Source: Pseudoxanthomonas helianthi
GTDB taxonomy: Bacteria; Pseudomonadota; Gammaproteobacteria; Xanthomonadales; Xanthomonadaceae
Assembly: GCF_017939625.1 (NCBI RefSeq)
Contig: NZ_JAGKTC010000002.1
Span: forward strand, 62,629-126,628
Length of the DNA: 64,000 nt
Direction of reading: 5' to 3'
Below are positions 53,410 to 62,252 of this stretch, piece after piece; the first letter of the stretch is position 1; every line of letters begins with the position of its first letter. A program made the position numbers and the translations under genes. The notes below the pieces were generated by a model. It saw nothing but the letters and a program-made list of their open reading frames with translations, was not told where the DNA came from and searched no databases.

Positions 53410-56130
53410 ATGGATGATGTGGCGGGGTTGTTGGCGCTGGTGGGCCTGGTCGTACTGGCCATGCCGGTGTTGCTCATCGTCGCACTGGTGTCGGTCAGCG
53501 GCCTGAAGCGCCGCGTGGCGACGCTCGAGGAGCAGGTCGAGCAGTTGCGTGCCCTGCGCGTTGCCGCGCCTGCGCCCGAGCGACCGGCGGTGCAGGACGT
53601 CGAGGCGGATTTCGGTCCCACGCTGGCGGAATTGGTCCGCGAGCCTGCGCCCGCGCCGGGCCCCATTCCCGCGCCCGCAGCTTCCGCTCGTTCCGCAGTG
53701 CCGCCGCCGATTCCGCCGATTCCGCCGAGGATGGAACGGCCCGCCGAACCGGCGTCGCCGATGCCGCCACGTGAGCCCCGCTCGGCCCGGCCCTCGCGCC
53801 CGGATTTCGCCACCACCGCCCTCCGTGCCGTGCAACGCTGGTTCACCGTGGGCAACGTGCCGGTGAAGATCGGCATGCTGGTGCTGTTCGCCGGCGTGGC
53901 CGCCCTGCTGAAGTACGGCGCCGACCAGGGCTGGTTCACCTTGCCGCCGGAACTGCGCCTGGCCGGCATCGCCGCCGCTGCGCTGGGAGCGCTGGTATTC
54001 GCCTGGCGCAAGCGCGAAAGCAACCGCACCTTCGCCCTGAGCCTGCAGGGCGGCGCAATCGGCGTGCTGCTGCTGGTGGTGTTCGCGGCCTTCAAGATAT
54101 TCACGCTGATGCCGGTGGGCGCGGCATTCGCATTGAGCGTGGCGCTGGTGGCCGGCGCCGGCATGCTGGCGGTGCTGCAGGATGCGAAGGCGCTGGCCGT
54201 GTTCGCGCTGCTCGCGGGTTTCCTCGCGCCGATCTGGCTGTCCACCGGCAGCGGCAACCATGTCGCACTGTTCTCGTATTACGCGGTGTTGAACGCCGCC
54301 ATCGTCGGCATCGCCTGGTACAAGTCGTGGCGCGTGCTCAACCTGCTGGGCTTCGCCTTCACCTTCGGCATCGGCACGGTCTGGGGCGCGCTGGATTACG
54401 CGCCGGAGAAATACGCGAGCACGCAGCCGTTCCTGGCGCTGTTCTTCGTGTTCTACCTGCTGATTCCCTTGTTGTTCGCGCGCCGCCAGCCGGCCAGTCG
54501 ACGCGATTTCATCGATGGTTGCCTGGTGTTCGGCGCGCCGCTGGTGGCGTTCTCGTTGCAGGCGGGATTGATGCAGGGCGGCAGCTTCGAAGCGAATCGC
54601 CTGCCGCTGGCGTTCTGTGCGCTGGGGTTGGGTGTGTTGTACGCGGCGTTGTCCTGGTGGCTGCGCCGGCACAAGGATTACGACGCGCTTACCCAGGCGT
54701 ACGCCCTGCTGGCGGTCGGCTTCGCCACGCTTGCGGTGCCGCTGGCGTTGTCGGCGCGCGCCACCGCGTCGGTATTCGCGCTGGAGGGAGCGGCCTTGGC
54801 ATGGCTGGGTTTGCGCCAGCGGCGCTGGTTGCCGCAGGTCAGCGGCGCCGGCCTGCAATTGGCGGCGGCGGTCGCGTTGCTGGTGGCGGTGGATGTGTGG
54901 CGCTTCGATGCGGTGGCGGTGGCCAATCCGACCTTCATGGGCGCGCTGCTGATCGCCGTGGCCGGATTCGCCAGCGCGTGGACCTATCGTGCGGCCGGCC
55001 AGGCGCAATTCGCGCTGGTGTATTACCTGTGGGGATTGGCGTGGTGGTGCGGCGCCGCGTTGCGCGAGTTCGACCGGTTTCTGCCGCCAGCATGGCATGC
55101 CGAAGCCGATGCGATCCTGATGTTCGCGGCGCTGAGCGGTTGGTTGGCCGCGGAAGTGCATCGTCGTCGTCCTGCTTCCGCGCTTGTCTGGACGACGCTG
55201 GTCGCGCTGGCATTGGCGGTGCCGTTGGCGCTCTGGCAAACGGCGGCGCACCAGCAACCGTTCGCCGGCCCGCTCGGCGCGTGGGCATGGCTGGTTTATC
55301 TGGCGCTGGGCATCCGCAGTTTGTTGTGCCTGCGGGACAGCGAACATCGCCTGGCCGGAGCCGCGCAATTCGTATGGTGGCTGGTGTGGCCGCTGGCGGC
55401 GAGCCTGCTGTTGGGGTGGTTGCCCGATCGCATCGGCGGCATGGGCCAAGGCTGGCAATTCGCGTTGCTGGCATTGCCATGGCTGGCGGTCGCGGCGATG
55501 GCGCTGTTCCGCTGGCGCTGGATTGCCGCGCCGCTGGGCGAACGTTTTGCCGTATGGAAGGCCTCGTTGCTGCGCGCGCTGTTCCTGGTGCTGGCGTTGT
55601 GGTGGCTGTGTACGTTGTTCGTGGCTGGCGCCGCATCGCCGTTGCCATGGATACCGGTGCTGAATCCGATGGAACTGGCGCAACTCGGTGTGCTGGTGCT
55701 CGCAGCCTGCTGGCGGCTGCCCAGCCTTCGCGACAGCAAGGCATCGTCGGTATGGGTCGTCACGCTCTCGCTGGTGGCGTTCGCCTGGGTGACTTCGGTG
55801 GTGCTGCATGCCGTGCATCATTGGGGTGGCGAGCCTTGGGATGGCGGGTTGGTGGCCACCAGCCTCGCGCAGACCAGCCTGACCATCGTGTGGAGCGTGC
55901 TGGGCGTGTTGGGGTGGGTGATCGGTTCGCGTCGCGGCCAGCGCATGCTGTGGCTGGCCGGCGCGGTGCTGATGGGCGTGGTGCTGGCGAAGCTGGTGCT
56001 GGTCGACCGCCAGCACCTGGGCAACCTGTTGGGCATCGGCTCGTTCATCGGCTACGGCCTGTTGTGCACGGTGGTCGGCTACCTGGCGCCGGCGCCGCCC
56101 CGTGTCGTTTCCGAGGAAAAACCCGCATGA
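53410..56130 (+). CDS. DUF2339 multi-pass membrane protein
   Basis: This 906-residue inner-membrane protein has an N-terminal helix and a short coiled coil (VSGLKRRVATLEEQVEQLRAL). A Pro-rich linker (about residues 75-130) follows, then a long run of some twenty or more hydrophobic helices with the family stretch WFTVGNVPVKIGMLVLFAGVAALLKYGADQGWFTLP. DUF2339 proteins are widespread and uncharacterised. The next gene, a DUF3999 protein, overlaps the stop (ATGA), and this pair recurs in proteobacteria. No enzymatic motif is visible. It could be a cell-envelope sensor or flippase-like protein, but that is a guess. Confidence 0.88.
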   Translation: MDDVAGLLALVGLVVLAMPVLLIVALVSVSGLKRRVATLEEQVEQLRALRVAAPAPERPAVQDVEADFGPTLAELVREPAPAPGPIPAPAASARSAVPPPIPPIPPRMERPAEPASPMPPREPRSARPSRPDFATTALRAVQRWFTVGNVPVKIGMLVLFAGVAALLKYGADQGWFTLPPELRLAGIAAAALGALVFAWRKRESNRTFALSLQGGAIGVLLLVVFAAFKIFTLMPVGAAFALSVALVAGAGMLAVLQDAKALAVFALLAGFLAPIWLSTGSGNHVALFSYYAVLNAAIVGIAWYKSWRVLNLLGFAFTFGIGTVWGALDYAPEKYASTQPFLALFFVFYLLIPLLFARRQPASRRDFIDGCLVFGAPLVAFSLQAGLMQGGSFEANRLPLAFCALGLGVLYAALSWWLRRHKDYDALTQAYALLAVGFATLAVPLALSARATASVFALEGAALAWLGLRQRRWLPQVSGAGLQLAAAVALLVAVDVWRFDAVAVANPTFMGALLIAVAGFASAWTYRAAGQAQFALVYYLWGLAWWCGAALREFDRFLPPAWHAEADAILMFAALSGWLAAEVHRRRPASALVWTTLVALALAVPLALWQTAAHQQPFAGPLGAWAWLVYLALGIRSLLCLRDSEHRLAGAAQFVWWLVWPLAASLLLGWLPDRIGGMGQGWQFALLALPWLAVAAMALFRWRWIAAPLGERFAVWKASLLRALFLVLALWWLCTLFVAGAASPLPWIPVLNPMELAQLGVLVLAACWRLPSLRDSKASSVWVVTLSLVAFAWVTSVVLHAVHHWGGEPWDGGLVATSLAQTSLTIVWSVLGVLGWVIGSRRGQRMLWLAGAVLMGVVLAKLVLVDRQHLGNLLGIGSFIGYGLLCTVVGYLAPAPPRVVSEEKPA

Positions 56131-57500
56131 AGCAGATGAAACGTTGGCTCTGGCTGGCCCTGCTGCCGCTGGCGGTATTCGCTGGCGTGCGCGAGGACTT
56201 CGTGCAGCAATGGCCCCTGGTGCTTTCCAGCGCTGACGCCGGCGCCTATCGGGTCATCCTGACACCGCAGGTCTATCAACGGATGCAATCGCCCGCGGCG
56301 AAGGACCTGGTGGTGGCCAACGCCGACGCCGTGCCGGTGGCGTCGGCGTTGTTCCGGGCCGACCAGCCGTTGGCGCAATCCGCGCCGGCGTTGGAGGTGC
56401 CGTGGTTTCCGTTGCCTCGTGCGGGCACTTCGCTTTCGCGCGACGTGGCTGCGATCAGCGAAATCGCCACCGATGGCAGCCTGCGCCGGGTGGAAATGCG
56501 CCCCGACGCGACTGCGACCGATGGCGTCGCCGGGGAATACCTGATCGACACCAGCCGGGTGAAGCAACCCATCACCGCCTTGCGGCTCGATTGGGCGCCG
56601 GGACAGGCGCCGTTCGAGCTGCGTTTCCGGCTGGCGGCCTCGGACGAGCTGAAGAGCTGGCAGGAAGTGCAGGACGACGCGCGCCTGATCGACCTGGAAA
56701 ACAACGGCCAGCGACTGGCCGAGCACCGCATCGTCCTGTCCAGGCCGGTACAGGCACGCTACCTGCGCTTGGTGCCGATGCAGGACGACCAGCGCCCGTT
56801 GCGCATCGCTTCCGTGCACGTCGAAACCGCTGCCCACGCCAATGCAGTGGATTGGCAATGGCTGGAGCTGGCACCGCAGCGCGTCGTCGAGAACGGTACC
56901 GAGGCCTTCGTGTACCGGCTGGACGGCCGCTTCCCGGTCGAAGTGGCCGACGTCGCGATACCCGGCAACAGCACGAACCATTGGGTGCTGAAATCGCGCG
57001 ACATCGAAGATGGACCATGGGAGCTCGCCGCCGAGCCGTGGATGTCCTATCGCGTGGACAGCGCCGGCAAGTCCAGCCGTTCGCCGCCTCAGCCATTGCA
57101 GGAGGTTGCGCGCGACCGTTACTGGCGCCTGTCGCCGCGCGAAGCCATCGCCGGCGATCCACCGCGCCTGCGCCTGGGCTACCGTCCCGAAGTGCTGGTG
57201 TTCCTGGCCGAAGGCAAAGGACCATACGCCTTGCTGGCAGGCAGTGCACGCGCACAGCGTACGGATGCGCCCATCCCCCAGCTGGTCGATGCCTTGCGCC
57301 AGCAGCGCGGGCCCGATTGGCAACCTGCCGAAGCCACGCTCGGCACGATGCAGCTCCTCGCAGGCGAGCGGGCGCTGACGCCGGCACCGAAGCAGCGCGA
57401 CTGGAAATCCTGGCTGCTGTGGGCGCTGCTGGTGGGTGGCGCGCTGCTCGTGGCGGGGTTCGCCTTCAGCCTGCTGAAGAAGCCCGGCAGCGACGCCTGA
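56127..57500 (+). CDS. DUF3999 protein with signal peptide and C-terminal membrane helix
   Basis: This 457-residue protein has a signal peptide (MKRWLWLALLPLAVFA, mature start about residue 20), a large predicted beta-rich periplasmic part and a C-terminal membrane helix (WLLWALLVGGALLVAGFAFSLL). It is the usual DUF3999 partner of DUF2339, and the two genes overlap. Discoidin-like sandwich patterns (ITALRLDWAPGQAPFELRFRLAASDELKSWQEV) suggest carbohydrate or protein binding, though this is inference. No active-site motif is seen. The periplasmic domain probably docks on the DUF2339 membrane protein. Confidence 0.83.
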   Translation: MKQMKRWLWLALLPLAVFAGVREDFVQQWPLVLSSADAGAYRVILTPQVYQRMQSPAAKDLVVANADAVPVASALFRADQPLAQSAPALEVPWFPLPRAGTSLSRDVAAISEIATDGSLRRVEMRPDATATDGVAGEYLIDTSRVKQPITALRLDWAPGQAPFELRFRLAASDELKSWQEVQDDARLIDLENNGQRLAEHRIVLSRPVQARYLRLVPMQDDQRPLRIASVHVETAAHANAVDWQWLELAPQRVVENGTEAFVYRLDGRFPVEVADVAIPGNSTNHWVLKSRDIEDGPWELAAEPWMSYRVDSAGKSSRSPPQPLQEVARDRYWRLSPREAIAGDPPRLRLGYRPEVLVFLAEGKGPYALLAGSARAQRTDAPIPQLVDALRQQRGPDWQPAEATLGTMQLLAGERALTPAPKQRDWKSWLLWALLVGGALLVAGFAFSLLKKPGSDA

Positions 57501-57546
57501 GCTCGTTGCGCATGCGTGTTGCGGCGCCTGGGCGCAAAATACGCGC

Positions 57547-57957
57547 ATGACAGCAGAGCCATTACCGGAACGCGGCGACATCGTCCGCCTGGTCGACGCG
57601 TTCTACGACAAGGTCCGGCGCGATGCGGTGCTCGGCCCGGTGTTCAACCCCATCGTGCACGACTGGGACGAACACAAGGCGGCCCTGGTGCGGTTCTGGG
57701 CCTCGGTGACGCTGGGCGTGCGGGAATATCGCGGCAATCCGATGGCCGTGCACCGGCCGCTGCCGATCACCGACGAGCATTTCGGCCGCTGGCTGGGCCT
57801 GTGGCGGCTCACCGTGCATGAAGTGCTGCCGCCGGCGCAGGCCGAGCTGATGTACGAGCACGCCATGCACATCGGCGCCAGCCTGCGCTATGGAATGGGC
57901 CTGGACCGCTCGCGGCCGAAGCCGCTGAAACTGCCGATCCTCGGCGTGGACGCATGA
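57547..57957 (+). CDS. Group III truncated haemoglobin
   Basis: This 136-residue haem protein has the 2-on-2 globin fold of the group III branch. The proximal His78 lies in LPITDEHFGRWLGLW. The B-helix FYDKVRRDAVLGPVFNPIVHDW holds the B10 Tyr pair, and the FWASVTLGVREYRGNP E-F region with a Trp-rich G helix follows. These proteins bind O2/NO and may detoxify reactive nitrogen or carry electrons. It sits between DUF3999 and pgk on the same strand, 46 bases after DUF3999, so it may share a transcript. Confidence 0.92.
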   Translation: MTAEPLPERGDIVRLVDAFYDKVRRDAVLGPVFNPIVHDWDEHKAALVRFWASVTLGVREYRGNPMAVHRPLPITDEHFGRWLGLWRLTVHEVLPPAQAELMYEHAMHIGASLRYGMGLDRSRPKPLKLPILGVDA

Positions 57958-57973
57958 GCGCCCGCCGCGTGAT

Positions 57974-58001
57974 TTGAAGGTGCGGCGGCGGCGGCGGACA
58001 A
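57974..58001 (+). promoter_or_regulatory. Candidate promoter for pgk
   Basis: TTGAAG (57974-57979) and CAATAC (57996-58001) are separated by 16 bases, 31 bases before the pgk start. Confidence 0.4.
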
Positions 58002-58032
58002 TACCGCTCCCCATTCCAGGAGTTCCCCGCGC

Positions 58033-59208
58033 ATGTCCATCGTCCGCATGACCGACCTCGACCTGACCGGCAAGCGCGTGCTGATCCGGCAGGACCTGAA
58101 CGTGCCGATCGACAATGGCCGGATCACTTCCGAACAGCGCATCGTAGCTTCGCTGCCGACCTTGAAGCTGGCCCTGCAGAAGGGCGCGGCGGTGATGGTC
58201 ACCTCGCACCTGGGCCGGCCGAAGGAAGGCACCTGGACCGAGGAAGACTCGCTGGCGCCGGTGGCTGCGCGCCTGTCGGAACTGCTCGGCGTCGACGTGC
58301 CGCTGGTGAAGGACTGGGTCGACGGCGTGGAGGTGAAGCCCGGCCAGCTGGTGCTGCTGGAAAACTGCCGCATGAACATCGGCGAGGGCAAGGACGACGA
58401 AGCGCTGTCGAAGAAGTACGCGGCGCTGTGCGACGTGTTCGTGATGGACGCATTCGGCACCGCTCATCGTGCGCAGGCTTCGACCCATGGCGCGATCCGT
58501 TTCGCCCCGGTCGCGGCCGGCGGCCCGCTGCTGATGGCCGAACTCGACGCGCTGGCCAAGGCGCTCGACAACCCGGCGCGCCCGCTGCTGGCCATCGTCG
58601 CCGGCAGCAAGGTCAGCACCAAGCTGGAGCTGCTGGCGAACCTGGTCGGCAAGGTCGACCAGCTGATCGTCGGCGGCGGCATCGCCAACACCTTCATTGC
58701 CGCGGAGGGCTACGACGTCGGCAAGTCGCTGGTCGAGATGGACCTGATCGACACCGCGAAGAAGATCATGGCCGACGCCAAGGCGCGCGGCGCCGAGATC
58801 CCGGTGCCGACCGACGTCGTCGTGGCCCCGGCCTTCGCCGCCGACGCGCCAGCCACGATGAAGGCGGTCGATGCGGTCGAAGCCGGTGACATGATCCTGG
58901 ATATCGGCCCCGAGACCGCGACGCGCTATGCGCAGATGATCGGCAAGGCCGGTACCGTGGTCTGGAACGGTCCGGTCGGCGTGTTCGAGTTCAAGGCCTT
59001 CGAACGCGGCACCGAAACCGTCGCCCATGCCATCGCCGAATCCGCTGCGTTCTCCATCGCCGGCGGCGGCGACACCCTCGCGGCGGTGGACAAGTTCGGC
59101 ATCGAGAAGGACGTGTCGTACATCTCCACCGGCGGCGGCGCCTTCCTCGAGTTCCTTGAAGGCAAGATCTTGCCGGCGGTCGCCGCGCTGCAGGCGCGCG
59201 CCGGCTGA
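58033..59208 (+). CDS. pgk: Phosphoglycerate kinase
   Basis: This 391-residue kinase transfers phosphate from 1,3-bisphosphoglycerate to ADP. Visible motifs are the N-terminal [21 protein letters not shown], the inter-domain [12 protein letters not shown], the nucleotide-binding GGGIANTF and WNGPVGVFE, and GGGDTLAAV near the C-terminus. The ATG at 58033 has an AGGAG ribosome site. A hairpin terminator ends the transcript, and a 26-bp palindrome lies just beyond, before pyk. Its glycolytic neighbours gapA and pyk are on the same strand. Confidence 0.97.
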   Translation: MSIVRMTDLDLTGKRVLIRQDLNVPIDNGRITSEQRIVASLPTLKLALQKGAAVMVTSHLGRPKEGTWTEEDSLAPVAARLSELLGVDVPLVKDWVDGVEVKPGQLVLLENCRMNIGEGKDDEALSKKYAALCDVFVMDAFGTAHRAQASTHGAIRFAPVAAGGPLLMAELDALAKALDNPARPLLAIVAGSKVSTKLELLANLVGKVDQLIVGGGIANTFIAAEGYDVGKSLVEMDLIDTAKKIMADAKARGAEIPVPTDVVVAPAFAADAPATMKAVDAVEAGDMILDIGPETATRYAQMIGKAGTVVWNGPVGVFEFKAFERGTETVAHAIAESAAFSIAGGGDTLAAVDKFGIEKDVSYISTGGGAFLEFLEGKILPAVAALQARAG

Positions 59209-59297
59209 CCGGTTGCGCAACGGGCTGTGCGGCTGCAACAAGTTCGCGCGGTCCCGAGACCAAAAAAATACCATTGCGCGAATGCGGCGTTTGCTGG

Positions 59298-59324
59298 AAA
59301 AGGCCTTGAATCAAGGCCTTTTTC
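59298..59324 (+). terminator. Rho-independent terminator after pgk
   Basis: An 11-bp stem AAAAGGCCTTG / CAAGGCCTTTT with loop AAT runs into TTTTTC, about 90 bases after the pgk stop. Confidence 0.85.
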
Positions 59325-59340
59325 ATTTGCCGCGGCGATG

Positions 59341-59366
59341 CGCGCGGTGCACATGTGCACCGCGCG
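59341..59366. promoter_or_regulatory. 26-bp perfect palindrome upstream of pyk
   Basis: Thirteen bases CGCGCGGTGCACA are followed by their exact reverse complement, with the centre at GTGCACATGTGCAC. It lies 76 bases before the pyk ATG. It could be an operator for a dimeric regulator or a second terminator arm. Confidence 0.45.
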
Positions 59367-59441
59367 TCGCATGCGTTTGTCCACTCCGTCGCGGGAGCGG
59401 AGCATTGTGTTAGCGTTCCGCCGCCTTCAGGAACCTCCGCA

Positions 59442-60914
59442 ATGACCATCGAACACGCGCGTCGCACCAAGATTCTCGCCACCCTCGGCCCCGCCACCGA
59501 CCCGCCCGGCGTGCTCGAGGACCTGTTCCGCGCCGGCGTCAACGTGGTGCGCCTGAACTTCTCCCACGGCGATCCCTCGGGACAGGCCAAGCGCGCCGCC
59601 GCCGTGCGCCTGGCCGCACAGCGCGTCGGTGCCGAAGTCGGCATCCTCGCCGACCTGCCGGGACCGAAGATCCGCATCGAGCGCTTCGCCGACGGCAAGG
59701 TGACGCTGAAGGCCGGCGAGCGTTTCGATCTGGTCGCCAGCCCCGATGCGCCTCCCGGCGACGCCTCGCAGGTCGGCGTCAGCTACCTCGGCCTGCCCGG
59801 CGACGTGGCGCACGGCGACGTGCTGCTGCTCGACGACGGCCTGATGCAGTTGCGCGTGGAAAGCGTCGAAGGCGAGCGCGTGGTCTGCTCGGTCCTCAAC
59901 GACGGCGTGCTGTCCGACCGCAAGGGCCTGAACAAGCAGGGCGGCGGCCTGTCGCTGGGTGCGCTGACCGAGCGCGACAAGGAAATCATCGCCTATGTCG
60001 CCAGCAACATCGGCGTCGATTTCATCGCGGTGTCGTTCTGCCGCAACGCCGAGGACATGAACGAGGCCCGCCGCATTGCCCGCGCGAACGGCAGCGATGC
60101 GGCGCTGGTGTCGAAGATCGAACGTACCGAGGCGATCGAGAACCTCGCCGAGATCATCGAAGCCAGCGACGTGGTGATGGTCGCGCGCGGCGACTTGGGC
60201 GTGGAGATCGGCGACGCCGAGCTGCCGGGCCTGCAGAAGAAGATCATCCGCGAATCGCTGGCGCGCAACCGCGTGGTGATCACCGCGACGCAGATGCTGC
60301 AGTCGATGGTCGAAAGCCCGATCCCGACCCGCGCCGAAGTGCTGGACGTGGCCAACGCGGTGATCGACGGCACCGATGCGGTGATGCTTTCGGCCGAGAC
60401 CGCGGCCGGCGCATGGCCAGTCAAGGCGGTCGAGGCGATGGCGCGCATCTGCGTCGGCGCGGAAAAACAGTTCCATGCCGACACCGACTTCGAGAAGGCG
60501 CCGCGCGACTTGGAGCGCGCCGACCAGGCCATCGCCATGGCGACGATGTTCCTCAGCGAGCACATCGGCGTGCGCGCGATCGTGGCGATGACCGAATCGG
60601 GCGGCACCGCGCGCTACCTGACGCGGTTCCGTTCGGGCGCACCGGTGTACGCGTTCTCGCGCCACGACGGCGCGCGCCGCCGCATGGCGCTGATGCGCGA
60701 CGTGTTCCCCATCGCCTTCGACAGCCGCGGCCTGGCCCCGCGCGAGGCCGCGCGCGATTCGCTGGCCATGCTGTTCGACCGCGGCCTGCTGGCGACCGGC
60801 GACCGGGTCGTCTTCACCAGCGGCGACACCATGCAGCAGCACGGCGCCACCAACACCCTGCGGTTGTTGCAGTTGGGAGAAAGCGGCAAGGCCGAGGGGT
60901 TGGGCGAGTTGTAG
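59442..60914 (+). CDS. pyk: Pyruvate kinase
   Basis: This 490-residue enzyme converts phosphoenolpyruvate and ADP to pyruvate and ATP. Visible motifs are the N-terminal TKILATLGPAT and NVVRLNFSHG, the K+/Mg2+ and PEP site SKIERTEAIENLAEI and ARGDLGVEIG, TQMLQSMVESPIPTRAEVLDVANAV, and a C-terminal allosteric domain. The ATG at 59442 follows CAGGA. Its TAG stop is inside the outer end (TTGTAGG) of a dispersed inverted repeat. A 26-bp palindrome lies upstream. Confidence 0.96.
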   Translation: MTIEHARRTKILATLGPATDPPGVLEDLFRAGVNVVRLNFSHGDPSGQAKRAAAVRLAAQRVGAEVGILADLPGPKIRIERFADGKVTLKAGERFDLVASPDAPPGDASQVGVSYLGLPGDVAHGDVLLLDDGLMQLRVESVEGERVVCSVLNDGVLSDRKGLNKQGGGLSLGALTERDKEIIAYVASNIGVDFIAVSFCRNAEDMNEARRIARANGSDAALVSKIERTEAIENLAEIIEASDVVMVARGDLGVEIGDAELPGLQKKIIRESLARNRVVITATQMLQSMVESPIPTRAEVLDVANAVIDGTDAVMLSAETAAGAWPVKAVEAMARICVGAEKQFHADTDFEKAPRDLERADQAIAMATMFLSEHIGVRAIVAMTESGGTARYLTRFRSGAPVYAFSRHDGARRRMALMRDVFPIAFDSRGLAPREAARDSLAMLFDRGLLATGDRVVFTSGDTMQQHGATNTLRLLQLGESGKAEGLGEL

Positions 60915-61008
60915 GCGCCCTCTTGGGCGCGACCACAGACTTCCTGCCCTCGGAACTGTCCGCGCAGCACCACGCTTCTGGTCGCGCCCTAAGGGACGCT
61001 CCTACAGA
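60910..61008. repeat. TGTAGGAGCG-type inverted repeat over the pyk 3' end
   Basis: The left arm starts TGTAGGCGCCCTCTTGGGCG and the right arm ends GGGACGCTCCTACA, with short internal differences. It is a diverged member of the family at 7159-7257. The left end supplies the pyk stop and the right end overlaps the expected -35 position of the fba promoter. Confidence 0.85.
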
Positions 61009-61029
61009 AGCCGGGGTGTGGTCTATAAT
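61001..61029 (+). promoter_or_regulatory. Promoter for fba
   Basis: A consensus -10 TATAAT (61024-61029) lies 40 bases before the start codon. At 17 bases upstream the only -35 candidate is CCTACA (61001-61006), which belongs to the repeat. A strong -10 with weak -35 is therefore present. Confidence 0.6.
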
Positions 61030-61068
61030 TGGTATTTTCCCCTCGCGCAGACTTCAAAGGATCCCCCC

Positions 61069-62073
61069 ATGAGCATCGAACAGCTTGCCGAAACTGCCCA
61101 GGCCATGGTGGCCGCCGGCAAGGGCATCATCGCCATCGACGAATCGAGCAGCACCTGCGCCAAGCGCTTCGCTGGCGTCGGCATCGACAACACCGAAGAG
61201 AACCGCCGCCGCTACCGCGAACTGCTGCTGACCACGCCGAAGCTGTCCGACTACATCTCGGGCGCGATCCTGTTCGACGAAACCATCCGCCAGTCGACCA
61301 GCGATGGCGTGCCGTTCGCCAAGTACATGAGCCAGAACGGCATGATCCCCGGCATCAAGGTCGACAAGGGCACGCACGCCCTGGCCGGCTGCCCGGGCGA
61401 AGTGGTGACCGAAGGCCTCGACGGCCTGCGCGATCGCCTCAAGGAGTACTACGGCCTGGGCGCGCGCTTCGCCAAGTGGCGTGCGGTGATCAACATCGGC
61501 GAAGACATCCCCACCGGCACCTGCATCGAGGCCAATGCGCACGCGCTGGCGCGCTATGCCGCGCTGTGCCAGGAGCAGGGCCTGGTGCCGATGGTCGAGC
61601 CGGAAGTGCTGATGGACGGCAACCACGACATCGAGACCTGCTACGACGTCACCGAAGCCACGCTGCGCGCGCTGTTCAACGCGCTGTACGAACAGAACGT
61701 GCTGCTGGAAGGCACCATCCTGAAGGCATCGATGGTCATCGCCGGCAAGGATTGCCCGGACCAGGCGGATGTCGACGAAGTCGCCGAATCCACGGTGATG
61801 TGCCTGAAGAGCACGGTGCCGTCGATCCTGCCGGGCGTCGTGTTCCTGTCCGGCGGCCAGACCGACGAGCAATCCACCGCCCATCTCAACGCGATGAACC
61901 AGCTCGGCAACCTGCCGTGGCCGCTGAGTTTCTCTTACGGCCGCGCGATGCAGCAGGCCGCGCTGAAGCTGTGGTCGCAGGACCTGGTCGGCAATTTCGC
62001 CAAGGCGCAGGCCATCGTATACGAACGCGCGAAGGAAAACGGTCTCGCCGCGCTGGGCAAGTGGGAAGGCTGA
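61069..62073 (+). CDS. fba: Class I fructose-bisphosphate aldolase
   Basis: This 334-residue Schiff-base aldolase splits fructose-1,6-bisphosphate to the triose phosphates. It is of the eukaryote-like class I type, not the metal-dependent class II. The Schiff-base Lys219 is in EGTILKASMVI. The N-terminal GKGIIAIDESSSTCAKRF and SGAILFDETIRQST segments, the KWRAVINIGEDIPTGTCIE and VPSILPGVVFLSGGQTDEQ motifs and the LPWPLSFSYGRAMQQ stretch are all typical. The ATG at 61069 follows AAAGGATC. It ends at a terminator. Class I aldolases of this kind are regular in xanthomonads. Confidence 0.96.
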   Translation: MSIEQLAETAQAMVAAGKGIIAIDESSSTCAKRFAGVGIDNTEENRRRYRELLLTTPKLSDYISGAILFDETIRQSTSDGVPFAKYMSQNGMIPGIKVDKGTHALAGCPGEVVTEGLDGLRDRLKEYYGLGARFAKWRAVINIGEDIPTGTCIEANAHALARYAALCQEQGLVPMVEPEVLMDGNHDIETCYDVTEATLRALFNALYEQNVLLEGTILKASMVIAGKDCPDQADVDEVAESTVMCLKSTVPSILPGVVFLSGGQTDEQSTAHLNAMNQLGNLPWPLSFSYGRAMQQAALKLWSQDLVGNFAKAQAIVYERAKENGLAALGKWEG

Positions 62074-62102
62074 TTCTTTCGTTTCCTTTCCGACCCTCCG
62101 CT

Positions 62103-62184
62103 TGTCGTCCCGAACGCAGTGAGGGATCTGCTTTCTCACAGGCATCCGAAGAAAACAGATCCTCGGCTTCGCCTCGGAATGACA
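62103..62184. repeat. Inverted repeat of the GAACGCAGTGAGGGATC type
   Basis: Imperfect arms surround a loop of about 20 bases, with the core GAACGCAGTGAGGGATCTGC in the left arm. It is the same family as the copies at 22776 and 49524. Confidence 0.8.
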
Positions 62185-62192
62185 GTCGAAAC

Positions 62193-62222
62193 AACGCCGG
62201 CGCGAGCCGGCGTTTTCTTTTC
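62193..62222 (+). terminator. Terminator after fba
   Basis: A 9-bp stem AACGCCGGC / GCCGGCGTT with loop GCGA is followed by TTCTTTT. It also faces the 3' end of the convergent acyltransferase gene. Confidence 0.82.
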
Positions 62223-62252
62223 TGGAAACGGAATCGGCAACCGGATGCGATG

